From NCBI GenBank assembly GCA_009775375.1, contig VSPO01000028.1:1-31400 (forward strand): DNA of 31,400 bases, written 5' to 3'. Shown here in pieces: positions 15,523 to 24,295 of the stretch. The DNA comes from Muribaculaceae bacterium. GTDB lineage: Bacteria; Bacteroidota; Bacteroidia; Bacteroidales; Muribaculaceae. Each line of letters begins with the position of its first letter. Within the stretch, counting starts at the first letter, position 1. The notes under the pieces were generated by a model that saw only the letters and a list, made by a program, of their open reading frames with translations, did no database searches and was not told the origin of the DNA. Position numbers and translations under genes: made by a program.

Positions 15523-18111
15523 ATGAATTTCAATAATTTTACAATCAAATCGCAGGAGGTGGTGCAGAAAGCCATAGAGCTGACGCGGCAAAGCGGGCAA
15601 CAGCAGATTGAGCCTGTGCATATCCTCAAAGCTCTTATAGCCGAGAGCGATACGATTGTCAACTTCGTCTTCCAAAAGCTCGGAGCCAACCTCAACGGGG
15701 TCAACATGGCTATCGAAAAGGAGATACAGTCGCTTCCCAAAGTGTCGGGCGGCGAGGTATTCCTTAGCCGCGAATCAAACGATGCCCTCCAGAAGGCCAT
15801 CGATTTCTCAAAGTCGATGGGCGACGAATACGTCTCTGTCGAGGCCGTCATGATGGGTATCCTTAAGTCGAAATCCAAGGCCTCCCAGATACTTAAGGAT
15901 GCCGGAGTGATTGAAGACGGACTTAAGGCAGCCATCACGGAGTTGAGAAAGGGCAACAAGGTGACGCAGCAGAGCGCCGAAGAGTCATACCAGGCCCTTG
16001 GCAAGTATGCCATAAATCTCAACGACCGTGCCAGAAATGGCAAACTCGACCCAGTCATCGGCCGAGACGAGGAGATTCGCCGGGTGCTCCAGATCCTTTC
16101 GCGACGCACCAAGAACAATCCTATGCTCGTCGGCGAACCCGGCACCGGAAAGACCGCCATCGCCGAAGGTCTCGCCCATCGCATCGTGCGCGGCGACGTA
16201 CCCGAGAATCTCAAATCAAAACAGATATATTCCCTCGATATGGGAGCCCTCGTAGCGGGAGCCAAATATAAAGGAGAGTTTGAGGAGAGGCTGAAAGCCA
16301 TCGTCAACGAGGTCACGCAAAGCGACGGGGAGATAATCCTATTTATTGACGAAATCCATACGCTTGTCGGAGCCGGAAAGGGGGAAGGGGCAATGGACGC
16401 CGCCAATATCCTCAAGCCTGCCCTTGCAAGAGGCGAATTGCGCTCTATCGGAGCGACCACGCTCGACGAATACCAAAAATATTTCGAAAAAGACAAGGCC
16501 CTGGAGCGACGCTTCCAGAAGGTGATGGTCGACGAGCCGGATGAGATATCTGCAATCTCCATCCTCCGCGGACTGAAGGAGAGATATGAAAACCACCATA
16601 AGGTGCGCATCAAGGATGAGGCTATCATCGCGGCCGTGCAGCTCAGCGTGCGCTATATCACCGACCGTTTCCTCCCCGACAAAGCCATCGACCTTATCGA
16701 CGAGGCGGCATCGAAGCTTCGCCTGGAGATGGACTCCATGCCGCAGGCCCTCGACGAGGCAAGCCGCAAAATCAAGCAACTTGAGATTGAGCGCGAGGCC
16801 ATCAAGAGGGAGGGCGACAAATATAAGGTGAAGGAGATCGACGAAGACCTCGCCAACCTCCGCGACACCGAGAAATCGCTCAAGGCAAAATGGCAAGCCG
16901 AGAAGAACGAAATCAACAAAATCCAGCAAAACAAGATAGAAATCGAGCAGCTCAACCATGAGGCCGAAGTGGCTGAAAGGGAGGGCAATTACGCCAAAGT
17001 GGCTGAAATCAGATACTCCAAGATCAAGCAGAAAGAGGAGGAGAACAAAGCCACTCAGGAGAAGCTCAAACAGCTTCAGGGGGAGGGCGCAATGATCAAG
17101 GAGGAGGTGGATTCCGAAGACATCGCCGAGATCGTTTCGCGCTGGACAGGGATTCCCGTCAAGAAGATGGCCCAGAGCGAGAAGGAGAAACTTCTCCATC
17201 TGGAGGAAGAGCTCCATAAGCGTGTGATCGGACAGGACGACGCCATCAGGGCCGTCAGCGACGCCGTGCGCCGCTCGCGTGCCGGGCTCAACGACCCGCG
17301 CCGCCCCATCGGCTCATTTATCTTCCTGGGAACTACCGGAGTCGGAAAGACCGAACTCGCGAAGGCCCTCGCTGAATATCTCTTCGACGACGAAGACATG
17401 ATGACGCGCATCGACATGTCGGAATACATGGAGAAGCATTCCGTGTCGCGTCTTGTCGGAGCGCCTCCGGGATACGTAGGATATGAAGAGGGAGGACAGC
17501 TGACTGAAGCCGTTCGCCGCAAACCTTACAGCGTCGTGCTTTTCGACGAAATCGAGAAGGCCAATCCCGACGTCTTCAACATCCTGCTCCAAGTGCTCGA
17601 CGACGGGCGCCTGACCGACAACAAAGGCCGATTCATCAACTTCAAGAACACCATCATTATCATGACCTCCAACGAGGGCTCCCCCATCATACGCCAGAAT
17701 TTCGCGGAAATGAAGGAGGGACAACTCCAGGAGACCATTGACAAGACGAAGCAAGACGTGATGGACCTTCTGAAGATGAAGATCCGCCCGGAATTCCTCA
17801 ACCGTATCGACGAAATCGTGATGTTCACCCCTCTCAACAAGAACGAGATTCAGGAAATCGTAGATCTTCAGGTGAAGGGAGTGCAGAAGATGCTTGCCTC
17901 CAACGGAGTGAAACTCGAAGTGACGAAACCGGCCCTGGAGCTTCTCGCAGAGGATGGCTACGACCCGGAATTCGGAGCACGCCCCGTGAAGCGTACGATC
18001 CAACGGATGGTGCTCAACCAGCTTTCCAAGGACATACTTGCCCAGAAAGTGGACCGCGAGCACCCCATCATCATCGACCGCGACAGCGACGAACTCATTT
18101 TCAAGAATTGA
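15523..18111 (+). CDS. clpB: ClpB protein disaggregase
   Basis: The 862-residue AAA+ chaperone pulls aggregated proteins apart together with DnaK. The N-terminal Clp domain covers about 1-145. The first ATPase ring has Walker A GEPGTGKT (about 204-211), Walker B ILFIDEIHTL and the sensor segment GATTLDEYQKY. The coiled-coil middle domain, which marks ClpB rather than ClpA or ClpC, spans about 400-525 and is highly charged. The second ring has GTTGVGKTELAK (about 603-614), VVLFDEIEKA and ends with the GARPVKRTIQR sensor. Length is normal. It is a single-gene unit with a leader promoter region and a strong terminator; heat regulation is expected for the family but no operator was recognised. 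Confidence 0.97.
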   Translation: MNFNNFTIKSQEVVQKAIELTRQSGQQQIEPVHILKALIAESDTIVNFVFQKLGANLNGVNMAIEKEIQSLPKVSGGEVFLSRESNDALQKAIDFSKSMGDEYVSVEAVMMGILKSKSKASQILKDAGVIEDGLKAAITELRKGNKVTQQSAEESYQALGKYAINLNDRARNGKLDPVIGRDEEIRRVLQILSRRTKNNPMLVGEPGTGKTAIAEGLAHRIVRGDVPENLKSKQIYSLDMGALVAGAKYKGEFEERLKAIVNEVTQSDGEIILFIDEIHTLVGAGKGEGAMDAANILKPALARGELRSIGATTLDEYQKYFEKDKALERRFQKVMVDEPDEISAISILRGLKERYENHHKVRIKDEAIIAAVQLSVRYITDRFLPDKAIDLIDEAASKLRLEMDSMPQALDEASRKIKQLEIEREAIKREGDKYKVKEIDEDLANLRDTEKSLKAKWQAEKNEINKIQQNKIEIEQLNHEAEVAEREGNYAKVAEIRYSKIKQKEEENKATQEKLKQLQGEGAMIKEEVDSEDIAEIVSRWTGIPVKKMAQSEKEKLLHLEEELHKRVIGQDDAIRAVSDAVRRSRAGLNDPRRPIGSFIFLGTTGVGKTELAKALAEYLFDDEDMMTRIDMSEYMEKHSVSRLVGAPPGYVGYEEGGQLTEAVRRKPYSVVLFDEIEKANPDVFNILLQVLDDGRLTDNKGRFINFKNTIIIMTSNEGSPIIRQNFAEMKEGQLQETIDKTKQDVMDLLKMKIRPEFLNRIDEIVMFTPLNKNEIQEIVDLQVKGVQKMLASNGVKLEVTKPALELLAEDGYDPEFGARPVKRTIQRMVLNQLSKDILAQKVDREHPIIIDRDSDELIFKN

Positions 18112-18134
18112 GTCCTCAAGCATAAAAAAACGAC

Positions 18135-18173
18135 TAAAAAAGACCCGTTCTCAAAAGGGACGGGCCTTTTTTA
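18135..18173 (+). terminator. Rho-independent terminator of clpB
   Basis: An A-run and CCCGT pair with ACGGG and a T-run (CTTTTTT at 18166-18172) around a short inner stem, 24 bases after the clpB stop. Confidence 0.85.
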
Positions 18174-18300
18174 GCGTTTTTTTACAATATCGAGGCAATA
18201 AAGATGTTTTACAACACGTTTTTACAACATATTCGCCCTTCGTGGCGCAATCTCTATTCAGCCAGTCGCGGCCTTTATTCCGTGGGCCAAGAGGCTATTT

Positions 18301-18385
18301 CGTGACAACCCAAGGGAGCATAGAGACTCCCGACCCAAACGTGACAACCAAAGGGCAAGTTCCCTATTCGTGACAGCCCAAGGGA
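18301..18385. repeat. Three interspersed copies of a CGTGACAACCCAAGGG unit
   Basis: Copies begin at 18301, 18340 and 18369: CGTGACAACCCAAGGGA, CGTGACAACCAAAGGGC and CGTGACAGCCCAAGGGA, at 39- and 29-base steps. They lie in the 457-base gap between clpB and the thioredoxin-like gene. No frame through them looks coding. Confidence 0.7.
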
Positions 18386-18434
18386 TTATCAAGATTTTTG
18401 ACTTGCAGGCTTGGCAACCTGCCATAATCCCTTG
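18379..18434. other. Structured element with 11-base inverted repeat
   Basis: CAAGGGATTAT at 18379-18389 is perfectly matched by ATAATCCCTTG at 18424-18434. Inside lies a second stem, GCAGG at 18405-18409 with CCTGC at 18418-18422. The left arm includes the last copy of the CGTGAC repeat. It stands about 135 bases before the next start codon, so it may belong to that gene's leader or be a mobile repeat remnant. Confidence 0.55.
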
Positions 18435-18568
18435 TTAAGTAATCTTCAAAAAAAATAACTTGGTAAAATTTATTTTTTTTACGATTACTAAGAGATCATT
18501 ATTGTTCATCCATGAAAAGCGTCAGCAACTGATGCGGATGAACTATTGTGTAACGAAAACAAGTAGTT

Positions 18569-19048
18569 GTGAATTCTAAAAACTTATTTTTTTCATTAGT
18601 AGTCGCCGCGTTCCTCTCCTCATCCATTCCCACAGGGAGCCACAAGCTCGAAATCGGACATGAAGCTCCCTCCCTCACCCTCTCGTCCTCCTCATCCCAA
18701 TCTCTCAATTTCCTTAAGGGGAAAAGGGTCGTAGTCAACTTCTGGTCGGCCTCCGATGCCGCCTCCCGTCTTGCCAACTTAAGGATGTCGCAGCTCGCAT
18801 CCGCCTCATCTTCAGATGCCACCGCCTACGTCAGCATCTGCATTGACAAAGACCCCTCGCTCGCAAACGAGATAATGAAAGTGGACCATATCTCCGACAA
18901 GGTCATTTCGCTCGGCTCAGCCGACATTGCCCCGGAAGTCATATCCGATTATCAGACGGCCAAAGGTTGCCGCTCTTTCGCGATTGATACGTATGGCAAT
19001 CTTGAGGCAATCGCCGCAGCCTCGGAAATCTCAAAAATACTTTCGTAA
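18569..19048 (+). CDS. Thioredoxin-fold protein lacking the CXXC active site
   Basis: The 159-residue protein has a hydrophobic N-terminal export signal (LFFSLVVAAFLSSSIPTGS) and then a TlpA/redoxin-like domain: LEIGHEAPSLTL, LNFLKGKRVVVNFWSASDAASR, a helix, AYVSICIDKD, and the end strand CRSFAIDTYGNLEAI. In active members the loop after VVNFWA is WCxPC; here it is S-D-A-A-S, so no redox disulfide can form. It may bind another protein or act as a non-redox relative; similar cysteine-less forms exist in Bacteroidales as I recall. The start is a GTG, the only possible start in frame, because the ATG upstream (18512) runs into a stop. A long hairpin follows its stop. Confidence 0.65.
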   Translation: MNSKNLFFSLVVAAFLSSSIPTGSHKLEIGHEAPSLTLSSSSSQSLNFLKGKRVVVNFWSASDAASRLANLRMSQLASASSSDATAYVSICIDKDPSLANEIMKVDHISDKVISLGSADIAPEVISDYQTAKGCRSFAIDTYGNLEAIAAASEISKILS

Positions 19049-19052
19049 TATG

Positions 19053-19100
19053 ACGCATAATCGCCGCCGATGGCCAAAGCCATCGGCGGCGATTATGCGT
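19053..19100. terminator. 22-base-pair perfect hairpin between convergent genes
   Basis: Arms 19053-19074 and 19079-19100 are perfectly complementary around a CAAA loop. It lies five bases after the thioredoxin-like stop and 24 bases from the CLC gene stop. There is no T-run on either side, so if it terminates it does so by the stem alone, or it protects mRNA 3' ends. Confidence 0.75.
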
Positions 19101-19123
19101 ATCTGTCATGCAAATATTCGCGG

Positions 19124-20509
19124 TCAGTGGAGATGGATCGGCGCGGCATTGCGATGCGACGTGAGACTCGCATAGGAGGTCACGACTATGAATGATATTC
19201 CGGCCGTCAGCATGAAGCCAAGCAGGAAACCATAGCTTGCGGAACATTCCGTGGAGATGAATATCGACATGAGGGGAGCCCCGACCGTGCCGGTCATGAC
19301 TCCTGCCATCCCTATGAGGGCAAACGTGCCCTCCGGCAGTCCGGCATCGAAGATAAGGTTCATCAACGTGGCGAACAGGTAGCCGGCAAGGCTGCCCGCG
19401 AAGAGCGTCGGGGCAAATTCACCCGCCACGCCTCCGCCGTTGTTGGTGGCTGCCACGGCCATCCCTTTTACCAGAAGTATGGCTGCGAATATCCCGATAG
19501 TCCAACATTTCTTTCCCATCTCCGGATAGAACGGACTATAGAGGAACAAAGCGTTGTCGATATCATTGATCATCTGCTTCATGACGGAGTAACCCTCGCC
19601 AAACAACGCGGGGAGAAAGAATATCACGACCGACAGTCCCAGTCCGGAAACTATGCATTTTATCCAGACGTTGCTTATTTCATTCACCTTTTTGGCCATG
19701 AAATTGCGGGAATGGTTGTAGTAGATGGAATATATTCCGCAAAAGACTCCCAAGAGTCCGTACCAAAGCAGATGGTGGGCCTCGAAAGGAACCAGCGCCG
19801 TGAAGTTGACGTCCCATGTGAAGTCGTTGATCATGTATGAGGTGGCAAAAGAACAAAGACACGACACGATCAGGCACATGACGGCAAGCGTATTCATCGG
19901 CATTTTCAGGACTTCGAGCGTGAACAGGGCACCGCCGATCGGAGCCTTGAAGATGCCGGCGATGCCAGCCCCCGCACCACATCCCACCAAGATACGCACG
20001 GCATCGGGCGTAAGCCCAAACCATCTGCCGATGCAGCTTCCTATCGCGCCTCCCGAATATGCCCCGGGGCCTTCGGCGCCGGCTGATCCTCCGAACCCCA
20101 CCGTGAGCCAGCAGCCGATCATGGGGTTCCACATCAGGCTTTTCTTGAAGAAATAGTCGTTGTCGGCGAGTCGCTGCTTGAGCCGCATCGTGCCGTAAGC
20201 GAGGTTTTGCTTTACGAGTCGTTGAAATGCCAGGGCCAGCAGCGTTCCGACCACCGGGTAAATCAGCAGGTGCCAGTTCAGGCTGTGAGGGTTTAAGGGG
20301 ATGGTCAGCAGGTCGTAGGTCCAGTTGATCATTCTTTTCAGCATAGATGTGGCGATACCTGCAAGGATACCAACAATCACGGCGCCGACGGCTACTTTCC
20401 CGCCGTCGGGAAGGAAAGACACTGAGTCGGCGGCCACGCGTTCGAGCCGTGAGGATACGCGCCGATGTGTGGGTTTAGTTTTCGATATGTTGTTTTGTGG
20501 ACTGTTCAT
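19124..20509 (-). CDS. CLC family chloride channel/transporter
   Basis: The 461-residue protein has about ten or more hydrophobic segments and CLC marks: GFGGSAGAEGPGAYSGGAIG (about residue 137-157) holds the gating Glu of the GxEGP motif, APIGGALFTLE (about 187-197), and GGGVAGEFAPTLFAGSLAG near residue 360. CLC proteins move chloride, often against protons. Two positions are unusual: the inner proton glutamate, E203 in the E. coli protein, falls on Val (sequence LEVLK), as in eukaryotic CLC channels; and the first filter motif GSGIP is not seen, the nearest match being AYGTM. No CBS domains follow. The N-terminal 30 residues are basic and cytoplasmic. Confidence 0.88.
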   Translation of the reverse strand: MNSPQNNISKTKPTHRRVSSRLERVAADSVSFLPDGGKVAVGAVIVGILAGIATSMLKRMINWTYDLLTIPLNPHSLNWHLLIYPVVGTLLALAFQRLVKQNLAYGTMRLKQRLADNDYFFKKSLMWNPMIGCWLTVGFGGSAGAEGPGAYSGGAIGSCIGRWFGLTPDAVRILVGCGAGAGIAGIFKAPIGGALFTLEVLKMPMNTLAVMCLIVSCLCSFATSYMINDFTWDVNFTALVPFEAHHLLWYGLLGVFCGIYSIYYNHSRNFMAKKVNEISNVWIKCIVSGLGLSVVIFFLPALFGEGYSVMKQMINDIDNALFLYSPFYPEMGKKCWTIGIFAAILLVKGMAVAATNNGGGVAGEFAPTLFAGSLAGYLFATLMNLIFDAGLPEGTFALIGMAGVMTGTVGAPLMSIFISTECSASYGFLLGFMLTAGISFIVVTSYASLTSHRNAAPIHLH

Positions 20510-20530
20510 CTGTAAAGAGGATTGGTGGAA

Positions 20531-20556
20531 TCGACGGGGCAGGATTGCCCCGTCGA
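20531..20556 (-). promoter_or_regulatory. 11-base-pair hairpin upstream of the CLC gene
   Basis: TCGACGGGGCA at 20531-20541 pairs with TGCCCCGTCGA at 20546-20556 around a four-base loop, 22 bases before the CLC start. It either forms a stem in the CLC leader or acts as a second stop for read-through from the fimbrial operon; no T-run follows. Confidence 0.5.
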
Positions 20557-20626
20557 TATACTAACACATTCAGCGCATATTTTGCTCATTCAGGTTTTAT
20601 GGAAGTTGCGAAAGTCAGCGCGGTTT

Positions 20627-20673
20627 CGTGGTTATTCCCATGTTTCGTGGTTATTCTCGTGGTTTGCGTGGTT
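20627..20673. repeat. Four CGTGGTT repeats
   Basis: CGTGGTT starts at 20627, 20646, 20658 and 20667; the first two lie within two copies of GTTTCGTGGTTATTC 19 bases apart. The repeats are in the 374-base gap after the fimbrial operon. A 105-codon plus-strand frame from 20628 crosses them but is not convincing as a gene. Confidence 0.5.
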
Positions 20674-20697
20674 TGAAAGACTGGTTTGAAGGACATG

Positions 20698-20731
20698 AAA
20701 AAAGTCGGAACGAAACACTTCGGACCGACTT
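20698..20731 (-). terminator. Rho-independent terminator of the fimbrial operon
   Basis: On the minus strand AAGTCGG (20731-20725) pairs with CCGACTT (20708-20702), with an inner CGAA/TTCG stem, and is followed by six T (20703-20698). It lies about 150 bases after the stop of the last fimbrial gene. Confidence 0.8.
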
Positions 20732-20883
20732 CTTCGTGGCAATGGACGACTTCACAGCCTACATTACCCCTTCGTTTAACTCTAAACGATTTACTTACTA
20801 CTTAATGTACACATTTGAAAATTATATCTTTATGGAGGCAAATGCCGCAATCGGCATTCCCCTCTCTATCATTGTCTCTTTCA

Positions 20884-23800
20884 CTACTCCACACATCGGA
20901 CGAAGCAGGCATCGTTGCCAGAATCAACGTTACTTCCGGAAATAGCATTAACATCAAACGTAAAATAATTGATGTCAAGACCATATCCATCGCCCTCCGT
21001 ATCATTCATAACCCCATTCCATGGCAAATACTTCTTATCCTCGACAATGTTGCGAGCATAATAGATAGCTCCCGGTCGTCTGTATAGATAGACAAAAAGA
21101 GGTGCTATTTGCGTAAAGTTTTTATATGTATTTACCTCCCCTGAATGATTCCAATTCCACTTATAAAGATTGGTAGGCATACATCTGGAACAAGAATATC
21201 TCAATATTCCCTTCCCATTATTATTTTGTCCATAAGCAGTATTCTGATCATAATCCTCTTTTGCATTCTTTCTATGTCCATAACCTGATCTTCCTATTGG
21301 GAAAAACATATTCCTTCCATTAAAGGAATCTCCATTTTCGAGTTTTCCGTCCCAATAATATATAAACAGACCTCTCATGCCCTTAGCATTATTTCCGCCT
21401 CTTTTCCAGCCATAAGCCATATCTACGGTAGTTTGAGTTTCAGTTGCACCATCAGCATATAAAACTCCATAACCAAACTTAACATTATTAGTTCTGTAAA
21501 GTTGTTCAAAGTCATTAATAGTTGCTGCATTTTTTATTTTCTTCGTGGAAGTGGAGAACCCGTCTTTATTCGGTTTAATATCTGACCAATTTTTAGATGT
21601 CCCTCCAGCTATCTCCAGCTTACCCGGAGGAGTAAAGTCTTCCATTCCAAGTTCATAATATACTTCATTTCCACCTATCTTATAAGCGTTGTTACTGGCA
21701 TCAATTGGGTCAGTATAATTGCCAAATTTAAATAATGAGCCTTCGTCACGAGGATCATTAGCTTCTACATCTTCGGATATCATATTAAATGCTGACCAAA
21801 CCGCAGATGTAGCATCTCCTTCGGCTGATCCAACTGTCTGACGCGCTGTCGGAGAAATTGCTTGAGGAGCATAACCCCGCCTAACAAATATAAGATGCAC
21901 ACAGGAATGATTATGATACGTAATTCGGATAACTGCATTCTTATTCCCTTTCCCAAGTCTATTAAACTTTATTTGGAAATCTATATTAGTATTGGTTGAT
22001 CCGCTTACCTGTTGTTTCCCATCAAGAGTTATAAAATTTTTATCTCCAATAATCTGCGCAGCCCACGGACCACGAGAAATAATAGGTTTGAAAACTCCAT
22101 CAGAAGCATCGCTCGTAAGATGCATTAAAACTACATGAAAAGGTTGATTATTTCCTTCAGAACGATAAACTCCTTTCGGATTTACGACTCTGCGCACTTG
22201 CACTACGTTTACCTGATCATATCTTGTTTCCTCTTTCTTAGTATCTTTATTTCTAATTGTGGCAGTAAGCTTTATTCGACCAATGCGTTGATATCCGACA
22301 AATGGATTATTACCCGTATACCCCGTTTGCTTTACCATAATCTTTGCCCTTGTGAAAAGTGGAATCTTGAACGAATAATTCTCACCATCTTGCATATATG
22401 AAAAGTTTTCACGATCATTATTGGAATCATCTATAATACTTCCATTCTCCATGAAAACACGGGTAGACAGATTAATTTTATTTTTTGCATTTCCTTTTCC
22501 AAGATAATAATCACTATTAATCGTAGCCAAAGCAAGCTCATTATAAGAGCCGAGCTTATTCCAGGTATCACCTTTCGCGTCCATATCCGTGATAACACCA
22601 TTATTATTTATCGACCGAAAAGATAAGAATCCATTTCCATTATCTTTATTTGCGCTATGCTCATAGGGATTATCACCAGCATGGCCTTGATCGCCAATAG
22701 GAGTTATGGGGGTAATATCTACACTTGTATCATTAAGCTTTTCCTCTGCAACCTGTGTTGGGAACCATGGATTCGTAACAATATCTGCCTTCAGACCAAT
22801 TAATTCGTAGCCTTTTGGAGGAGTATACTTGAAAGGGAAATCTGTTTCATGATCATATAAATAGGATATGTACCATGGATTTGGGAAATCAAATCCCTCC
22901 ACTTCATCATAGTCTATGTGCCAATGGTATTCATTGGCATTGCCTCTGAATTTGAGGGTCAGCTTGTAATGGTAGTTTCTTTCCGCATCAAAATTAGTAG
23001 TGACATTCTTACCAATCATGAAACGGTATTTGATATCATAGTCAGCAATGTTGCCATCAGCATCGGAATGATAGTGAGCAGTCACTTCTATATACGTACC
23101 ATAGGGTTTGCCATCCTTTTTATTGTCGTTGGCAACGCCGGAACTACTCATATCAGGCACTGGTGTGCGGTTCTCTCCCTCGCCTTGCATATTCTCATAG
23201 AAATACAAGGCTGGAGCATCCTGGGTATGGAAATCTTTCTTCTCCTCTCCATCCATTATATACGGAGTTCCTTTGGTGATGCAAGGCCAACCGCTATAGT
23301 CCTTATCAGTCGCCAAATCTGCCGATTGTTTTATTCTGTAATCAATCCAATGTCCGCTTACCTCACGATTCGTCAAACTTTTTTCATCTGTCACCGTATT
23401 GTTGTAAATCACTTTGGAAGATTCCACGCCCTCTTCTCCGAAGCCGAGTGTACATTCATTGGGAATATCGTAAATCCTCGCGTCCTTGATGTAAATATAT
23501 ATACCCTCACGCAAACCTCTGCCATCAAAATCAATCGTGATCTTGGAGGCGCAACGACGAAGCCAGGCACGAAGCTTAATGCCGGGACGGTTGATAGAGA
23601 CAGTAGGGAAACTGGAAGTTGCTTTTGGCGCGGAGGCCTCAGGATCAGTGAAATATCCAAGCATCTCACGGTTGTTTCTATAGTTGTCGCCCGACCACTG
23701 CACCTTAATCTTTCTGAGGCCGTCGAGAGTCTTACATTCATCTGCAAATTCGCCCTTAAGTCTGCTTAAGGTTGTGGTAGTCGTGCCATTAACAGTGTTG

Positions 23801-24243
23801 CCAAGATTTGCAACACCCACGATATAATAGCGTCCGAACGGCAAGCGTAGAGATATGTTTTTTAGCGACTTAGTGTCAGGCTCTGCAGTAGTGCCATTGC
23901 TGGCATCCCCGTTCACTCTATCCTCGTTTTTGACATCTTCAGGATTAAACTTAATCTCATGCATACCATCCTCCCCATCAAGGAGATTCCCCTCCTCATC
24001 ATAAACCAGAACAACAAGGTCTGTCAGTTCGTTGAAGCCGCGTCCGGGAGGGGTCTGGGAAGCACGGGTCAGATTTCCCTCTGAGAATGGAGAGAAAGCC
24101 GCCTCAAGTGAGACAACAGTCTCGCCGTCGCGCAAATCTTCGGCCGAAAAGCCAAGCCCATCGTCCTGACAGCTGCAAAACATTGCAGCCATCATCCCGG
24201 CAGCCATTATATTTAGAAAAAACAGCAGTCTATTCTTTTTCAT
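20884..24243 (-). CDS. DUF4906 lipoprotein, probable fimbrial tip adhesin
   Basis: This 1119-residue protein is exported as a lipoprotein (start MKKNRLLFFLNIMAAGMMAA; likely acylated Cys25 in FCSCQDD) and carries Thr-Arg-Ala at 59-61, a candidate processing site. The N-terminal 450 residues resemble fimbrillin-like and DUF4906 sequences: LVVLVYDEEGNLL, LPFGRYYIVGVANLG and NNREMLGYF. The C-terminal 250 residues contain MFFPIGRSGYGHR, APLFVYLYRRPGAIYYA and the closing ACFVRCVE, which recalls the FISUMP-type end found in large surface proteins of this phylum. As the last and largest gene of the pilus locus it is the best candidate for the tip subunit. The 3' part is visibly AT-richer than the 5' part. 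Target unknown. Confidence 0.75.
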   Translation of the reverse strand: MKKNRLLFFLNIMAAGMMAAMFCSCQDDGLGFSAEDLRDGETVVSLEAAFSPFSEGNLTRASQTPPGRGFNELTDLVVLVYDEEGNLLDGEDGMHEIKFNPEDVKNEDRVNGDASNGTTAEPDTKSLKNISLRLPFGRYYIVGVANLGNTVNGTTTTTLSRLKGEFADECKTLDGLRKIKVQWSGDNYRNNREMLGYFTDPEASAPKATSSFPTVSINRPGIKLRAWLRRCASKITIDFDGRGLREGIYIYIKDARIYDIPNECTLGFGEEGVESSKVIYNNTVTDEKSLTNREVSGHWIDYRIKQSADLATDKDYSGWPCITKGTPYIMDGEEKKDFHTQDAPALYFYENMQGEGENRTPVPDMSSSGVANDNKKDGKPYGTYIEVTAHYHSDADGNIADYDIKYRFMIGKNVTTNFDAERNYHYKLTLKFRGNANEYHWHIDYDEVEGFDFPNPWYISYLYDHETDFPFKYTPPKGYELIGLKADIVTNPWFPTQVAEEKLNDTSVDITPITPIGDQGHAGDNPYEHSANKDNGNGFLSFRSINNNGVITDMDAKGDTWNKLGSYNELALATINSDYYLGKGNAKNKINLSTRVFMENGSIIDDSNNDRENFSYMQDGENYSFKIPLFTRAKIMVKQTGYTGNNPFVGYQRIGRIKLTATIRNKDTKKEETRYDQVNVVQVRRVVNPKGVYRSEGNNQPFHVVLMHLTSDASDGVFKPIISRGPWAAQIIGDKNFITLDGKQQVSGSTNTNIDFQIKFNRLGKGNKNAVIRITYHNHSCVHLIFVRRGYAPQAISPTARQTVGSAEGDATSAVWSAFNMISEDVEANDPRDEGSLFKFGNYTDPIDASNNAYKIGGNEVYYELGMEDFTPPGKLEIAGGTSKNWSDIKPNKDGFSTSTKKIKNAATINDFEQLYRTNNVKFGYGVLYADGATETQTTVDMAYGWKRGGNNAKGMRGLFIYYWDGKLENGDSFNGRNMFFPIGRSGYGHRKNAKEDYDQNTAYGQNNNGKGILRYSCSRCMPTNLYKWNWNHSGEVNTYKNFTQIAPLFVYLYRRPGAIYYARNIVEDKKYLPWNGVMNDTEGDGYGLDINYFTFDVNAISGSNVDSGNDACFVRCVE

Positions 24244-24262
24244 AATTATATGTTGTTTTTGT

Positions 24263-24276
24263 CTGCTTTCGAGCAG
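24263..24276 (-). other. Small hairpin between the last two fimbrial genes
   Basis: CTGCT and AGCAG enclose a four-base TTCG (CGAA on the minus strand) loop in the 52-base gap between the two genes. It is too weak for a terminator and may tune mRNA processing. Confidence 0.3.
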
Positions 24277-24295
24277 TCAAACAGATTCTTTATAT

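Noticed and set aside
15504..16628. Minus-strand frame of 374 codons within clpB
   Set aside because: It lies wholly against ClpB, which is unmistakable; serine- and arginine-rich composition is typical of an antisense frame.
20628..20945. Plus-strand frame of 105 codons after the fimbrial operon
   Set aside because: It crosses the CGTGGTT repeats and the operon terminator and overlaps the end of the DUF4906 gene; no recognisable domain or promoter.
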